Assembly (NCBI GenBank): GCA_011317545.1
Contig: WUJK01000002.1
Location: forward strand, 2,232,001 to 2,296,000
DNA length: 64,000 bases
Direction: 5' to 3'
From: Coniella vitis
Lineage: Eukaryota; Ascomycota; Sordariomycetes; Diaporthales; Schizoparmaceae
This document shows, piece by piece, positions 1 through 11,734 of this stretch (positions are counted from its first letter, which is position 1; every line of letters begins with the position of its first letter). The notes beneath the pieces were generated by a model that worked only from the letters and a program-made list of their open reading frames with translations, had not been told where the DNA came from and made no database searches. The position numbers and the translations under genes are program-made.

Positions 1-889
1 TACCCATAAGTACATAGTACAAAAAAAAAGAACCCTGGCCTTACAAAGTAAACCGGACCAAGAAACAAAAGAAAAAAAAAAAAGGTGAATCACAGAAACA
101 AACAATTCATAAAGGAAGCCCCCTCCCCCAAATGGGAGACGTAATTAACGCACGCTCTCTATATCCATAGCTACTACTATGTATATGACTTGCGCTTCTG
201 GAAACTGCACTCAACTGGCGTAGTGACATACGTAGTCGAGTGCTCTCCAACCCAAACTACTCCTGCGCCTTTTGTCGGTAATGTCCAGAGAATGGAGCCG
301 TCCACGTCGCCCATGACGCCGACATAGCCGTAGTGATCAAAGTATGCAATCACAATACTCCACCATTCTACCAGCCTTATCAGGGCAAGTTTTATCCATG
401 AGTACATACCAAGAAAATTGTTTTTTATTTGCATCTTTTTTGTGTTTGGCATGACTCATCAAGTATCCATATTCTGATGTACCTCATATGACAAAAATAA
501 TATACCGGATGCCTAGGTACTTCTTTGTATATCCCAGTACACAAAGAAAATGCCCGTTAGCTGAACCCCGGCTTCGAGCCGAAACATAAGCAAAAGCCAT
601 AGGTCTGCTCTCTGCATACCATCCCAAAAGCAAAAAAAGAAAAAACAAACAAATACGACCCGGTCACCATCTCCGTAACAAAGAGACAGTGCCGCAATCT
701 CCAATATTTACAGCGAATAATGTGGAACATCCCTTCTCTTCTTCTCCCTTTGTTGCGTTTTTCCAAAAAAAAAAAAAAAAAAAAAAAAATAACATCTTCG
801 CAGGTCACTCCAAGCATATCATCATGTGAACAGATTCCTCCTGTGAACGCCCTCTAGCCCCAGTAAGGAAGCAAACACAGCGTCACATA
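1..889. other. Intergenic, downstream of the GH128 gene
   Basis: No coding potential was recognised. The stretch is AT-rich, holds a 25-A run (765-789) and two copies of the 9-base word TACTATGTA/TACATAGTA (11-19 and 175-183). The part next to 890 probably includes the 3' untranslated region of the GH128 gene, which is transcribed towards it. Confidence 0.6.
765..789. repeat. Poly(A) run, 25 bases
   Basis: Uninterrupted A run in the intergenic DNA downstream of the GH128 gene. No flanking retroelement or target duplication is visible. Confidence 0.9.
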
Positions 890-2281
890 TCAAGCGTAGG
901 CAAAGGTTTCACCGTACGACGAAGCAGTATCGCCGTTGACCAGCACACCGTCAGTAACCCAAAAGTACGAGTAGCGCTCGACGAAGCTGTAGGTGGCATT
1001 GTTGTCAAAGGCGTCCTGGACAGTCTCAAGGAAGGAAGAGATCTCGGCATCGGTGGGATCGTCGACATTTGGTGCAAACTCGGTGACCCAGATAGTCTTG
1101 TCAGTACCGCAGGACTTGTGAGCTTTGGTGACAAAGTCGAGCAGGTCCGCAGCGCCAGCCTCAATCGTGTTGTACCAATGAACAGGGCAGAAGTCGTAGT
1201 CGCAGGCTCCATTGCAATCCGCGACCCAAGAGTCCAGCCAGTCCAAGCTTTCGCCCGCGACGTCGGAGTTGGTGACGGCGGGAGATCCAATACTAGCTTC
1301 GCCAGAAAAGGGGTTCATGTATGTTTGGTGTGCAGTAGCAGCGGTGCTGGCGTCAATGTCGCACTGGGATGGGCTGTCTGGCTCGTTGAATCCGAGCAGA
1401 TACTTGGAGCCCGCGGCAATGGCAGCCTTGGCGTTGGCAGACCAGTATTCAGTGTACGAACTGGTAGAGCACCACAGCATGGGAACAAATTCGAGGTCAT
1501 CCGACAAGCCAGACGAGGAAGAACCCCAGTTGTAAGCCCACGAGATCTTGGTGCCGCTTCCAGTGAGTGCAGAAACCAAGCTGGCATCATTGTAAGCGGC
1601 GCCACGCTTGGCAGTGGTGGAAGAAGACGTGGTAGAGGTAGTTGTGGCGGCCGCGGCGGCAGAAGATGTGGTGGCGGCCGCAGCAGTCGCACTGGTCTCG
1701 ACCGAGGTGGTGGCGGCCGAGGTGGTGACGGCGCTTGTTTCCGACTGGACGGCGCCCGCAGCCACGGCGGCGACAACATCGGAGGTCGTTGTGCTGGCAG
1801 CAGCAGACTCCTCCGCGGCCGACGAAGAGGCAACTACGGCAGCAGCAGTGCTCGTAATGAGAGTGGTGGGCTGAGCAACAGCAGAAGAGGTGGTAGTAGC
1901 GACAGGGACAGTGGTCGACTCGGCAGCAGAACTGGCGACGCTGGACGAGCTGGCCGAGCTGGCTACGCTAGCGACGCTGGCCGCGCTGGCGATGCTGGCG
2001 ATGCTTGTTGCTGTTGTGGCCTCGGTGGCGGGGGCAGATGCGCCAGAGGGAACAAAGACCGCAGCAGTAGCGGTGTTGGTAGCAGTGGGCTCGGTAACGG
2101 GCTGGCCGTCAGCATCAACGTAGACAGTAGTCCAAATGATGTCGGTTGTGGTGGTGGTGAACTCGTAGATAAGGTCCTTCTTCTGGTGCAACTGCTGGTG
2201 GCGCTGGGCGTGATTGGCGTGCTGGGCAGCTAGAGCACCAGTGGCCAAGGCCAGGACAGCGAGGCTGGGCTTGCTGAACAT
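890..2281 (-). CDS. Secreted GH128-type beta-1,3-glucanase (Asl1-like glycosyl hydrolase catalytic core)
   Basis: Single-exon gene of 463 residues. Residues 1-19 are a signal peptide (FSKPSLAVLALATGALAA), so the protein enters the secretory pathway and probably acts in the cell wall or medium. Residues about 40-224 are a Ser/Thr/Ala-rich, probably O-glycosylated stalk. A dibasic KR at 225-226 just before the folded part (GAAYND) looks like a Kex2 site. Residues about 228-463 match the glycosyl hydrolase catalytic core of family GH128: the acid/base candidate is Glu300 in GFNEPD and the nucleophile candidate is Glu401 in WVTEFAP, with HWY at 368-370. Family members cleave beta-1,3-glucan. There is no hydrophobic C-terminal tail for a GPI anchor. 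Long frames on the opposite strand of the S/T-rich part are composition artefacts. The exact substrate is inferred from the family. Confidence 0.92.
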   Translation of the reverse strand: MFSKPSLAVLALATGALAAQHANHAQRHQQLHQKKDLIYEFTTTTTDIIWTTVYVDADGQPVTEPTATNTATAAVFVPSGASAPATEATTATSIASIASAASVASVASSASSSSVASSAAESTTVPVATTTSSAVAQPTTLITSTAAAVVASSSAAEESAAASTTTSDVVAAVAAGAVQSETSAVTTSAATTSVETSATAAAATTSSAAAAATTTSTTSSSTTAKRGAAYNDASLVSALTGSGTKISWAYNWGSSSSGLSDDLEFVPMLWCSTSSYTEYWSANAKAAIAAGSKYLLGFNEPDSPSQCDIDASTAATAHQTYMNPFSGEASIGSPAVTNSDVAGESLDWLDSWVADCNGACDYDFCPVHWYNTIEAGAADLLDFVTKAHKSCGTDKTIWVTEFAPNVDDPTDAEISSFLETVQDAFDNNATYSFVERYSYFWVTDGVLVNGDTASSYGETFAYA

Positions 2282-5200
2282 TTCGATGGATGGAGCGTCT
2301 CAAAAAGAACAAATGTAGCGAGAGAGAGAGAGAGAGCCAAAGTATGTACGGAGCGAGGTCCGGACTCGATGGTGCGAGTGTCGCTGTAGAATAGAAAGAG
2401 CGTCAGGGAAGGCAGTCTGTCAAAGATGCTGGCCGTGTTCGAAAATTGTCGTTGTGACGCTGAACAGAGAACGTCGTGTGGATCGTCGACGGACGATAAG
2501 GACCGCGAGAGAATGAAGAGAGAGAGAGCGAGAGAGCGACTTGGGCTGGCCGAAGACGAACAGACGAGAGGCACAAGGGGACGCAGTCCCTTTTACCTGG
2601 TGCAAACTCTGAGGGGACGAGGGTCTATGCACAGGCCCAGAACAGGGCAAAAAGAGCGTGACTCGTGGAGGGCCGAGTGGTCGCAGGCGGCGATGCAAAC
2701 AAGAAGCACAGGCAAGCAGGGCAAGCAAGGAAAGGATGGTGGGCGGGTCGAGGAGAACTGGAAGGGTGGGGTGGTGGTGGTCCAGGCTTAATAGGGTCGG
2801 TGGAAGGAACGGACGACGGGGGAAGCAGCCGCCTGCGAGCGGTGCAGTGGAGCTGTGGCCAGACTGCGACTGCCACACCATCGTGGTGGGTTCTTGCTAG
2901 TACTTGGTACTGTCGTTGTGATTGATGGCGCGGCCCAGCCAGCAGCTGGCGGGAAGGTCGGCAGGTGGGATGAGCCCTGATGGCACCAGGGGTAAAGCGA
3001 CCAGGATCATGGTTACACCCAGCAGGTAGCGCTGCCTCGACACAGCACGTACCGTCGGGTGCGTCGCTGTGTCGGGCCTGCTGTGCTTGCTGATTTGCTG
3101 GTCCCTAATGTACTACTATATATGTACATAACACAGCTGCCACCCTACTCCACGTGGCTCTCTTTTCCTCGCGTTGTTGGATTGTCAGTGTGCAGCAATC
3201 CACTGCTGTTGCTCGTGCTGCCAGCATTTGCGGTCAATCGACGTCGGGCTGCGCGATGTATACAACGCCGACTGATTGCGCCATGCTTGGTGGAGTTCAA
3301 GGTTCGCTTGCCAACGTGCTTGCACGGATCGTGACAGGTACTTGCAGAGCATACCGAGGTACTTATGTATAGTATTTGGATGGACGGGACGAACAGCGGG
3401 GACCGGGATGCTCTTCCCCTGTCAAGACGACAGCCACGATAGCCAATTGCAGGAGTAGTCCTTTTTTGTCTTTTGTTCGCTCAAGAATTTCAAGAAGAAA
3501 AAAATACTTTCCCATCACTTACCAATAGCTACTAGATTCTCCAATCCAGGCCCGGCTTGGCCTTCTTAGCGGTCACAAATTCAGCTTCGGTCCAGCACTC
3601 TGGTGGCCCCGCGGCTGCAAAGCGCCCTCTCCCACCATCGGGGGGGGGGCCTTTAGAAAGGACTGGAAGGCTAGGGCAGCCTCTAATGTCTTGGCTAGAA
3701 GGGCAGCGAATTGAACAAGAACTGGGAAAAGCGCCAGAGAGCCGGCCACGGCACCTCACACCCGATGCAAGCCTCACTACGGAGGCCCCCCTTACCCATC
3801 GCCTGGTTTTGTGAACCCTAGAAGAAAGGCGGTAATTTTAGAACAAAGAGGGCCTGGCTTTTTGGACTACGTACTATGTACCATTACTATGTAGTAGCAT
3901 ACTATGTAATAGAAGGGTCTGCAGAGTACATAGATACATGGTAGTACTATGCAGCAGTGTCTGAGTGTATGTAAGCAAGTGCCAAAAAGTCGCCCCGCTC
4001 CAGTTGGTCTTCTGGACCGCCTACCTGCAGCCCGATATGCAGGAACAAGGCACACTGCATCCCCGCAGCCAATCACAGCTGGCAACCTAAAGCTCCGTCT
4101 GCACCGCTGCGGGGAGTGCCTGCACCCTACTTCTATTACCATACTATGTAGCAAACCTTGGCAGGCGCCTTTCTTTTCATTTGTGGCGTCTTGCCTCCCC
4201 CTTTTCCACTTTTCTCTTTGGGGGCCTGCTCGCTCTTCGAATGGAGATGCACCATATCCTGCGCCAGCCCGAGGTAGACGGACCGGCCATAGTACTTCTT
4301 GTCTTGGCTTGCCTCTCTGCCTCTCTCTTTCTGGTCGCGTTTACTATCTACATGTATCCGACTAGCGCTTCCTCCAAGTTCCAAGGCCCTTCTTCCAGGA
4401 TCATGCCCTCCAAGCCAGCACGTACAATATGAGCGAGTTTCCATGTCCGCATCGCACGGGCAAGCAAAGAGGCGCGGGCCAGCACGCACACCAACCACAC
4501 CAACAGCAAGTTCTTGATGGTGAAGTGGGGCCCAGAGAGCCAACTCCACAGTGGCCAGGGAGAGCCTTGCAGCCACCACGTCAGCGCTCCTCCCGGAGGC
4601 TCAGACAGCTGAACGCGCAGGCTGAGCCCCTCGGAGCGTTGCCATGTCGAGCACCTACCATAGCACGTCCTATGTACACGAACAAGTACGCTTGGCTCCA
4701 CCGGCGCCGTCCGTCTCATCGCAAAACTAGTCTACACCAGCTGGACGACGAGCGGGTAGGCTTGAAACGCAGAAGTCTGGCCGCCAATAAGGTACACCAG
4801 AATGAGATGCGAGTGGTTCTGAGATGGAGGGGGGAAAAGAAGAAAAACCAAAGAGAACACCGTGGTGGTTGCAAGCTATAGGCCGCCTGCTCCAGCAAGT
4901 GCTACTATCTTGCTGGAAAGAACAGCAAAAGCAAACTCGCGCCTCTGTGACTGCTGTTCTGGGCCTCTGGGCCTCTGGTTGGCTGCTAAGGTCTACATAC
5001 TGTGAGTACAGCCTGGGCCGGGCGCGGGCGACCCGAACGTACATACATAGTACTATGTATACATAGTATTGAAACCCGCTTAGCAGGTTGCCGAAATTGC
5101 TCCCGTCGATCTGACGGCTCACCACTGGCGAAGCGCTCAGAGAGCCAAGTGCGCTGCAGGCCTCGTAGCCCAACAGCCCAGCCCGACTCCCACGTGCTGT

Positions 5201-7324
5201 TCGATGACTCCATGGTGCATCGTACTCCTGGCTACTTGGACATTGATGTATTTCCCCATGCCAGAAGCTGATGGATTCACCAGACAGAAGAGCGCCAGTT
5301 CGGCTGGTGTTGCGTACGCCGACGTGTGGACACACCGCCTCGTCCAGACACAGCCATCAAACGCCCTGTCGTGTCCTTTGCTCGATAGAAATACACAGGA
5401 CCAGAGTGCAACTCTAACGGAAACTTTATCGCAATGCCAAGAGCCGGCTGTTTTTGGCCCACTACCATGTACACAAGCTACAGGGGAGCGCTCCATCGCT
5501 CCGTGCTTGGTCCAGCAGCCCATCAAAACGGTTTGATCGATCCTCCCGATCCTCTGGCATAATCCCACATGCCCGTTCTGGCAGCGTCTACCATCCGCCC
5601 TCGCTACATCCTACATAGTAGATCCAATTCTGACCCGACCGACCAGGTAAGCCCGAGGTGGCGGCGACCTGCTGATCCTCTGCACCAAGGGCCTCACGAG
5701 GATCGTGCAAATCACTCGAGTTTTGGATCCACAGGTGACCGTCCTCCAAGGCGAATGTCATGCGCACCATGAAAATAGACCCCAAAAGGCACACGCAAAT
5801 AGCACCCTAGCCTCGGGGTCTGGGGAGTCTGCGTCTGGTTCCCAGCAGCAAGCACTGCATTGGCTGTGCCGATACTATGTACGCAACTGAACCGGGCGTG
5901 GGCTGTAAAACAGACTGGCAGTCGTGCAGGGCGTGCCAGGTTGGGCAACAACTGGGAAAATCTCAAGTGCCCGCTGTCGATCAACCGGTGCAATCCGGCC
6001 AGTGATCCTCGCGATCTGGCCCGTCTCGATTGATTTATCAGAGCGCACTTTGCGTGCAACCAGCCACAAACACAACTCTGTATATTGCAAAATAATGTCA
6101 TTTGTGCCAGATTGTCGTGGTTGGGTTACACGGTTTTGTATTTCTCTTATTTATTTATTTTTTTCACTCCACACACTCTCTTCCGTCACATTTCTGTACG
6201 ACAAGCACGTGAGGACGCACCGCGAAGTGCCGTTTCGTATATAGTGTCGATTGGCCCAGGCTGAGGGATCTAGATAACTGATGTTGTATCGTCTAGTCGT
6301 GCAAATGTGTATCTTACCAGTCGCTGCGTGACCCTTGGCTTGGTTTCTTCATGCGTGTTCGAGCTCGGCAGTTGAACATGCTGACCACAACTACGGCAAC
6401 ACGCGGTCGGGAAAGGAGGCAGAACGAGCCAAAGAGTGCTCTGATGATTACGCTGCCTTGGTACTCACCACGACTAACATAGAAAGTCCGCCACTGTACA
6501 TGCTTGAGTATTGCTTGTTACCAATACAGCATGAAAAGCTACAAACCTGAACTTGGCTGACAAGATTTTTTGTTTGTATCATGGGTTACTTACGAAATGG
6601 ACCGGTCGTGGGTGCCAGGAGGTTTTAGAGTAGTGCAGATGACGATCATAGCAACTTTCTGCGAAGAGGTTACCTGTTGGCTTGACTTGATTTTGGACGA
6701 ACCTTGACCACCCAACGACGACAGCTGATCATTGGTGCGACCTTGGGGAAGCAGTCACGAGCACTTTTGGTGAAAAGATATGATTGACAGGGAATATTGA
6801 GCGGTCTTCTGTTCTCTCTTGATCTCTCGTGTTGCGTTTTGTGTCGGAACAAACACAACAGCTCTCTACACAATGACCGACTAGTACTTAGTATAGACGA
6901 TGGTGGTTATCGTATATAGTACATATGTACCTAGATATGCAGACTACGGGAACTTTTTCCCCTCTCTAGAGCAACACATGTATATCTGTCTAGTTCAACC
7001 CCCCCTTCTGGCAGCCCGTCATCATGCAAGCCGGCGAATCAAGCGAATATATAGCAGCAGGGTTTTCAACGACCTGGTGACAGATCTCGGGATATACAAA
7101 AGGAACAACCAATGTTGTATGCCGTATAGTACAGTATATTAATGGTAGGTTTAGCTTCGGTGAGCTGGGTCCTTGTCCGATATGGCACCGTGTGTGCCAC
7201 AAATATAGAAATACAGTAAGTAGTGTTTCCTAAGACAACCCTTAACCGTGGGTTTGTGGGGATGTTTCGTTCGCTAGTACACCAAGGTTGCATTACACAC
7301 TTTGAAGCAACCGAGCACCATTAT

Positions 7325-7446
<122 letters not shown>

Positions 7447-7674
7447 TAGAAAGTAAGCAGATGCACATGCTATTCTCGTTACTAAACCCCACGTAAAGAT
7501 GAAATCGCCAGCGAATGCCGCCTCACCCTTTCAGCTTTCGTGTCCGGATGGATGGATGCCTTTGTCCCAGGCTGGCGTGGCGTGGCGTGGGGAATTGCGG
7601 GCTAGGCTTACTGGCAAGGCAAGACGGGCCAAAAGAGAAAAAGATTCTTCTTTTGTGCCCTATTCTCTCACCAG

Positions 7675-7677
<3 letters not shown>

Positions 7678-7718
<41 letters not shown>
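7678..7718. repeat. (GT)n microsatellite
   Basis: About 20 copies of GT followed by imperfect GTAT repeats up to about 7740. Intergenic. Confidence 0.95.
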
Positions 7719-7732
<14 letters not shown>

Positions 7733-9219
7733 ATGTGTATTCTACGAGGCAGCCTCTTGTTTTATGTTGACTCGATGGGCTTGAAAAAAGCCCGACGACT
7801 GGCTATACCATTTCTGAATTTCTTTCACCTTCCTTCCTTCCCCCCCCCCACGGGTCTTTGTTTGTGCTTTCTCCCGGCCGGAAGTGTGTGAAAGTGTGTG
7901 AAGTGTGTGAGAATGTGTCGTGCGTGCCCTTTCCCCAGAAAAGAAAAGAAACGATACGGACCAATAGTCATGCCAAAGGGCAAATACACCACCACCACCA
8001 CAACAACAACAACAACGAGAAACGTTGTACGTCTCGTATCAAATATCTCATGCACGCCATACTCGGCCTCGCTCCGACTCAGAGCTCCTAGCAACACACA
8101 CACACACACACACACACGCAAGGCCTCCTTGAACCAGCAATGGCTCACCGGCTGCGCGCCCTCCGCGCCATCAAATGCAGAACTCGCGGTTGTGGCATCT
8201 CCTCCGACCCCTCCTCCTACTCCTCCACCTTCTTCTCTTCTTCTTTTCTGTTGGGAAAAGGATAAAACAACAGGTGGTGTGAGAAACGCCATGGCGGTAG
8301 GACGCATGTACTTATCGGAAAGACGGGTGAGTTTCTTGAAGTACACCAAAACTTTGCATCGGTCTATCGCTGACTTCGTTTGCACTCCCTACTCATCATG
8401 CATGCTTGATCTGGTGACATAGGTAGACGACATGGAATCCATCTCGTAGACTCGAACGAGGGGAAGAGGTTGGCAGCCTGTCTAGAACTTACAACTCGAG
8501 TCTGCGCCCACAGCACGGGCATCAACACTGCACAGATAAGAATATCCGACCCCATATCCAAAAGCGCCAAACACACAGTCATGTAAACATCAACCAAAGA
8601 CACAGACAAACAGTACACATCATGTCAGACTTTTATTTGCGCCATTGGGCCCGTTCAAGACGGCGGCAGGTCTCTTTCCTATCTAGCATTGTACTGCGAT
8701 TCTAGGTCAGTTCGGTCTCTTTTTCTCCGTCGTCAGAGATTTCCATGTATGTACAAGACCTCTTTGGGCTGTATATTCCTTTTTTTGGTTTCCTTTCGCG
8801 CCCCCTCCCACGCTTTCCATAAACCCCGTTTCGAGAGCATAGCCGAAATCCAGATGCCCTCGCTTTGCTGACCTGAATGCAAGAATCAAATTGTAGTGCT
8901 TTCCTAGCGGGCAGAACCATGATCGCATTGATAATAAGACATGTGCCAGTGATATCCCATCGTGCATCACGCAGAGTAAACGTCGAATAACAGAAAAGAA
9001 ATCAAAGTCTTCCTCGATAAGAACAAAATCGGAAAGAAAAAAAAGAAAAAAAAAAAAAAACCAAGGAAAAAAAGGGGGGTTGGCCGTCAAACTCCCCATG
9101 ACTTTCCCGCCAAGAAAGGATAAAGACGCCCAAACAAATTCGTTGGTAATACAAGAAAGTTGCTCAAAATACACAGGATTGAATCGTCATATCCTTGAAA
9201 AGAAAGTGATACTTCCCAA

Positions 9220-11734
9220 TTAGTTGTTGCGATCCGTTGTCTTGCCAGGCTTGTAGTTGGGCAACTCGTCAAATGTGCCGGCAGGCTCGTTGTACTTGTA
9301 GGCATGGAACTCGTAGCCATACGGCTTGGGCTCAATACAGTACAGCATGCCAAGGGGCACATCAAGGTCGGCGATGTCGTCGCGGGAGAGATCCATAAAG
9401 TAAGCCATCAAAACGCGGCAGATAGATCGGTGGCTGATGATCAAGACGTGGTCTGTGACGCGCTCAATCTCCCGCACCATGTCACGCAGGCGACTAATGA
9501 TGGAAAGATAACCTTCGCCGCCCAATCCCGGATAGATGTAGTTGAGCTTGTCGGCAGAGCGTTTCTGGTACTCTTCGGGGTACTTGACGGCAATCTCGTC
9601 GTAGGTCATGCCTTCAAAAGATCCAGCATTCAGCTCATTGAGCATCTCCCAGTTTTTGACGTCATAGTCGTCATCGTTGTCAAAAAATTCGGCCGTCTCA
9701 ATAGTTCGGTGGAGCATCGACGTCCAGACGCAAAAGTTCTTTTCCTCAAGCTCCTGGTATATCTCCGGGTAAGGTGGGGTGTTATCGCCGGCCTTGGGAG
9801 GAAAGGTAGATTGAGCGACTCGGTCCTTTTGCTCAATGAGCCATTCCTGTCGCTTGTGGGTCATAAAGTTGTACAACGCTGCGGCGTAGCAGTGGCCACG
9901 CTCGGTAATGTGCGAGTTGCCGCCAATCTTTTGCAGCCGATTGTCCTCGCTCTGACCATGGCGGGTGATCCAGATCTGGCGAGGCGAGAGATTGAAAGTT
10001 GTGAGGTATGAGGCAATGCTGCCGCTCAAGAATCCTTTGAGGCGGTGGTAAATGACCTTGCGACCTACGTCAATCATCTGGATATACTGCAAGTCGCGTT
10101 CCTCCTCATGGGCACCCAAAGGGACGTATGCACTCTCGTAGGCCTTGACACGAGCCTTGAAATCCTCCAGAGACTTGACGGGATCCTTGTCCTTGTAGTC
10201 GGGTCCAGACAGCTTGAGGCGCATATTGGCTTCGAGGAGCTATTCATTCTTGTTAGCACACTTGATCCCTTCTTTGCCGCATAGCAATGGAGTGCTAGCA
10301 CAACGCACATGCTTATCGTGGCAGATACTCTCGATAAAGAGGATACCAAGCTTGGGCTCTCTCTCGCGTATTACTTGGACCAGTAAATCCCGTCGGTGGA
10401 TTGTCGAGTTCGTCGCGTCGAGGATGCCAACCGCACCATCCCCATTGATAAGGTAATCCAACAACTCATTCAGAGTATCCATGGCCACTCTTTCCCGTAG
10501 TGCTGTCGCAGACGAATTCTTGGGGTCGAAAAAACTGGCGGACTGATTCATGGTGTTAACATCATGCTCTGCGTCGTGCTTCTCTTTTGGGGACAGGTTG
10601 TTCGATTCTAGTACCGTCTTCTCCTCGGGTTTCGAGTCGTTCAAGTCCAGGGCGGTGGGCTCTTCCGATCCAGGTGCGGCGACACCGTTCAAAAGAATGG
10701 AGGCGGCATGCAGCCGTTCGTTGACACCCGTTGCGTCCTTCTTGGGGATCGAGTCTGTCGACTGCATGCCTGCAGCGATTCGCCTGCGGTTGCCAACATT
10801 GAAGATTCTGGTGTCGTGTTGTTGCCATGACAAGTAACGCGTGATCTTTTTCGTGATGTATGACTTGCCTCGGGCAGGCAAGCCCACCATGATGATGACG
10901 AGCTTGGCGCTGACATCCCGTCCGGCAATTTTGCCATCTGGGGAGACTCTGGACCTCGTCATACCGGGTATGCTCAATGTGGTCGCATGGGGTCGTACGC
11001 GCGGGGTGTGACTACCAGAATTTTGGCGTATCGGAGGACTGGAACCAAGTCTCTTAGCCGAGCCTCACCCAAGTCATGGTCATGACGAGAGACGGGAAAA
11101 TTTTGCACCCCAACCAGAATCTCGATCGGGGAGCACTGTGGGCGATCACAAGAACCCAAGTCTCAGAGACTAGCAAGACACACCAACTTACATTCGAGGA
11201 GAGCCCGGAGCCGTAGACGTGGCGCTTCGGGCGTAGGGCGAGTCAAAATTCTCACCCAGGACGGACGCGAGGGCTTGAGGCTTTTCGCGCAGAGTTGCGA
11301 GTGGGTCGGCACCGTTGTTCATGTTCTTGACGGCGTTGACAAGGCTAGTAGGCGCAGAGGGCGGAGGGGCGCGGCTAGGCATGACCACGTTGACCTCGGG
11401 TTTTTGGTCATCTTCCTTGGCTGATTTGGAAGAAGGGGTTTGCGACGGGGTGGACTGTTGGCGGGCTGCGGCGGCTGAGCTCATGACCTGCTTGGCAAGA
11501 GAGGAGTTATAGGGCTGTTTCTTGGTAGTGGTTCTGTAATCTTCAAAGGTATTTGTCGTCAGTACAGATGCTGCTTGGGGATCTGGGTGTCGCGCTACGT
11601 CGCAATGGAAGATGTTTGGGAAAGTGCAAAGAAGAAGGGGAAGAGGGCAAAGGAATATCGACAAACGAACCTGGATGATGACTTTGTATAGTGGGTGCCG
11701 AGACCGCAGCGGCGACAGGCACAGGCGCTGCCAT
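9220..11734 (-). CDS. 6-phosphofructo-2-kinase / fructose-2,6-bisphosphatase
   Basis: Sets the level of fructose-2,6-bisphosphate, the regulator of glycolysis versus gluconeogenesis, in the cytosol. Exons on the - strand are 11734-11671, 11570-11192, 10972-10309 and 10239-9220, giving 708 residues. The three introns are 100, 219 and 69 bases with GT-AG ends, and the joins keep frame. After a Ser/Ala/Pro-rich N-terminus, the kinase domain has its P-loop GLPARGKS at 178-185 and the SICHDKH segment at the third junction. The phosphatase domain starts with TRHGQSEDN (catalytic His463), has the acidic residue Glu578 in NAGSFEGMTY and the second His639 in ISHRS. Some yeast homologues lack the first His and are kinase only; here both halves look intact. 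An extra segment of about 40 residues follows the RHG motif. The start was chosen because the first exon joins in frame and gives the full-length protein. Confidence 0.95.

Noticed and set aside
1118..2233. 371-codon + frame opposite the GH128 gene
   Set aside because: It is Gly/Arg/Ser-rich and arises from the repetitive S/T/A codons of the real gene on the other strand. No motif is seen.
8364..8618. - strand frame with a hydrophobic stretch (SDILICAVLMPVLW) resembling one helix of fungal rhodopsin-type membrane proteins and followed by GTAAGT
   Set aside because: No matching exons were found before or after it, and the flanks contain stops in all frames, so one helix-like stretch is not enough.
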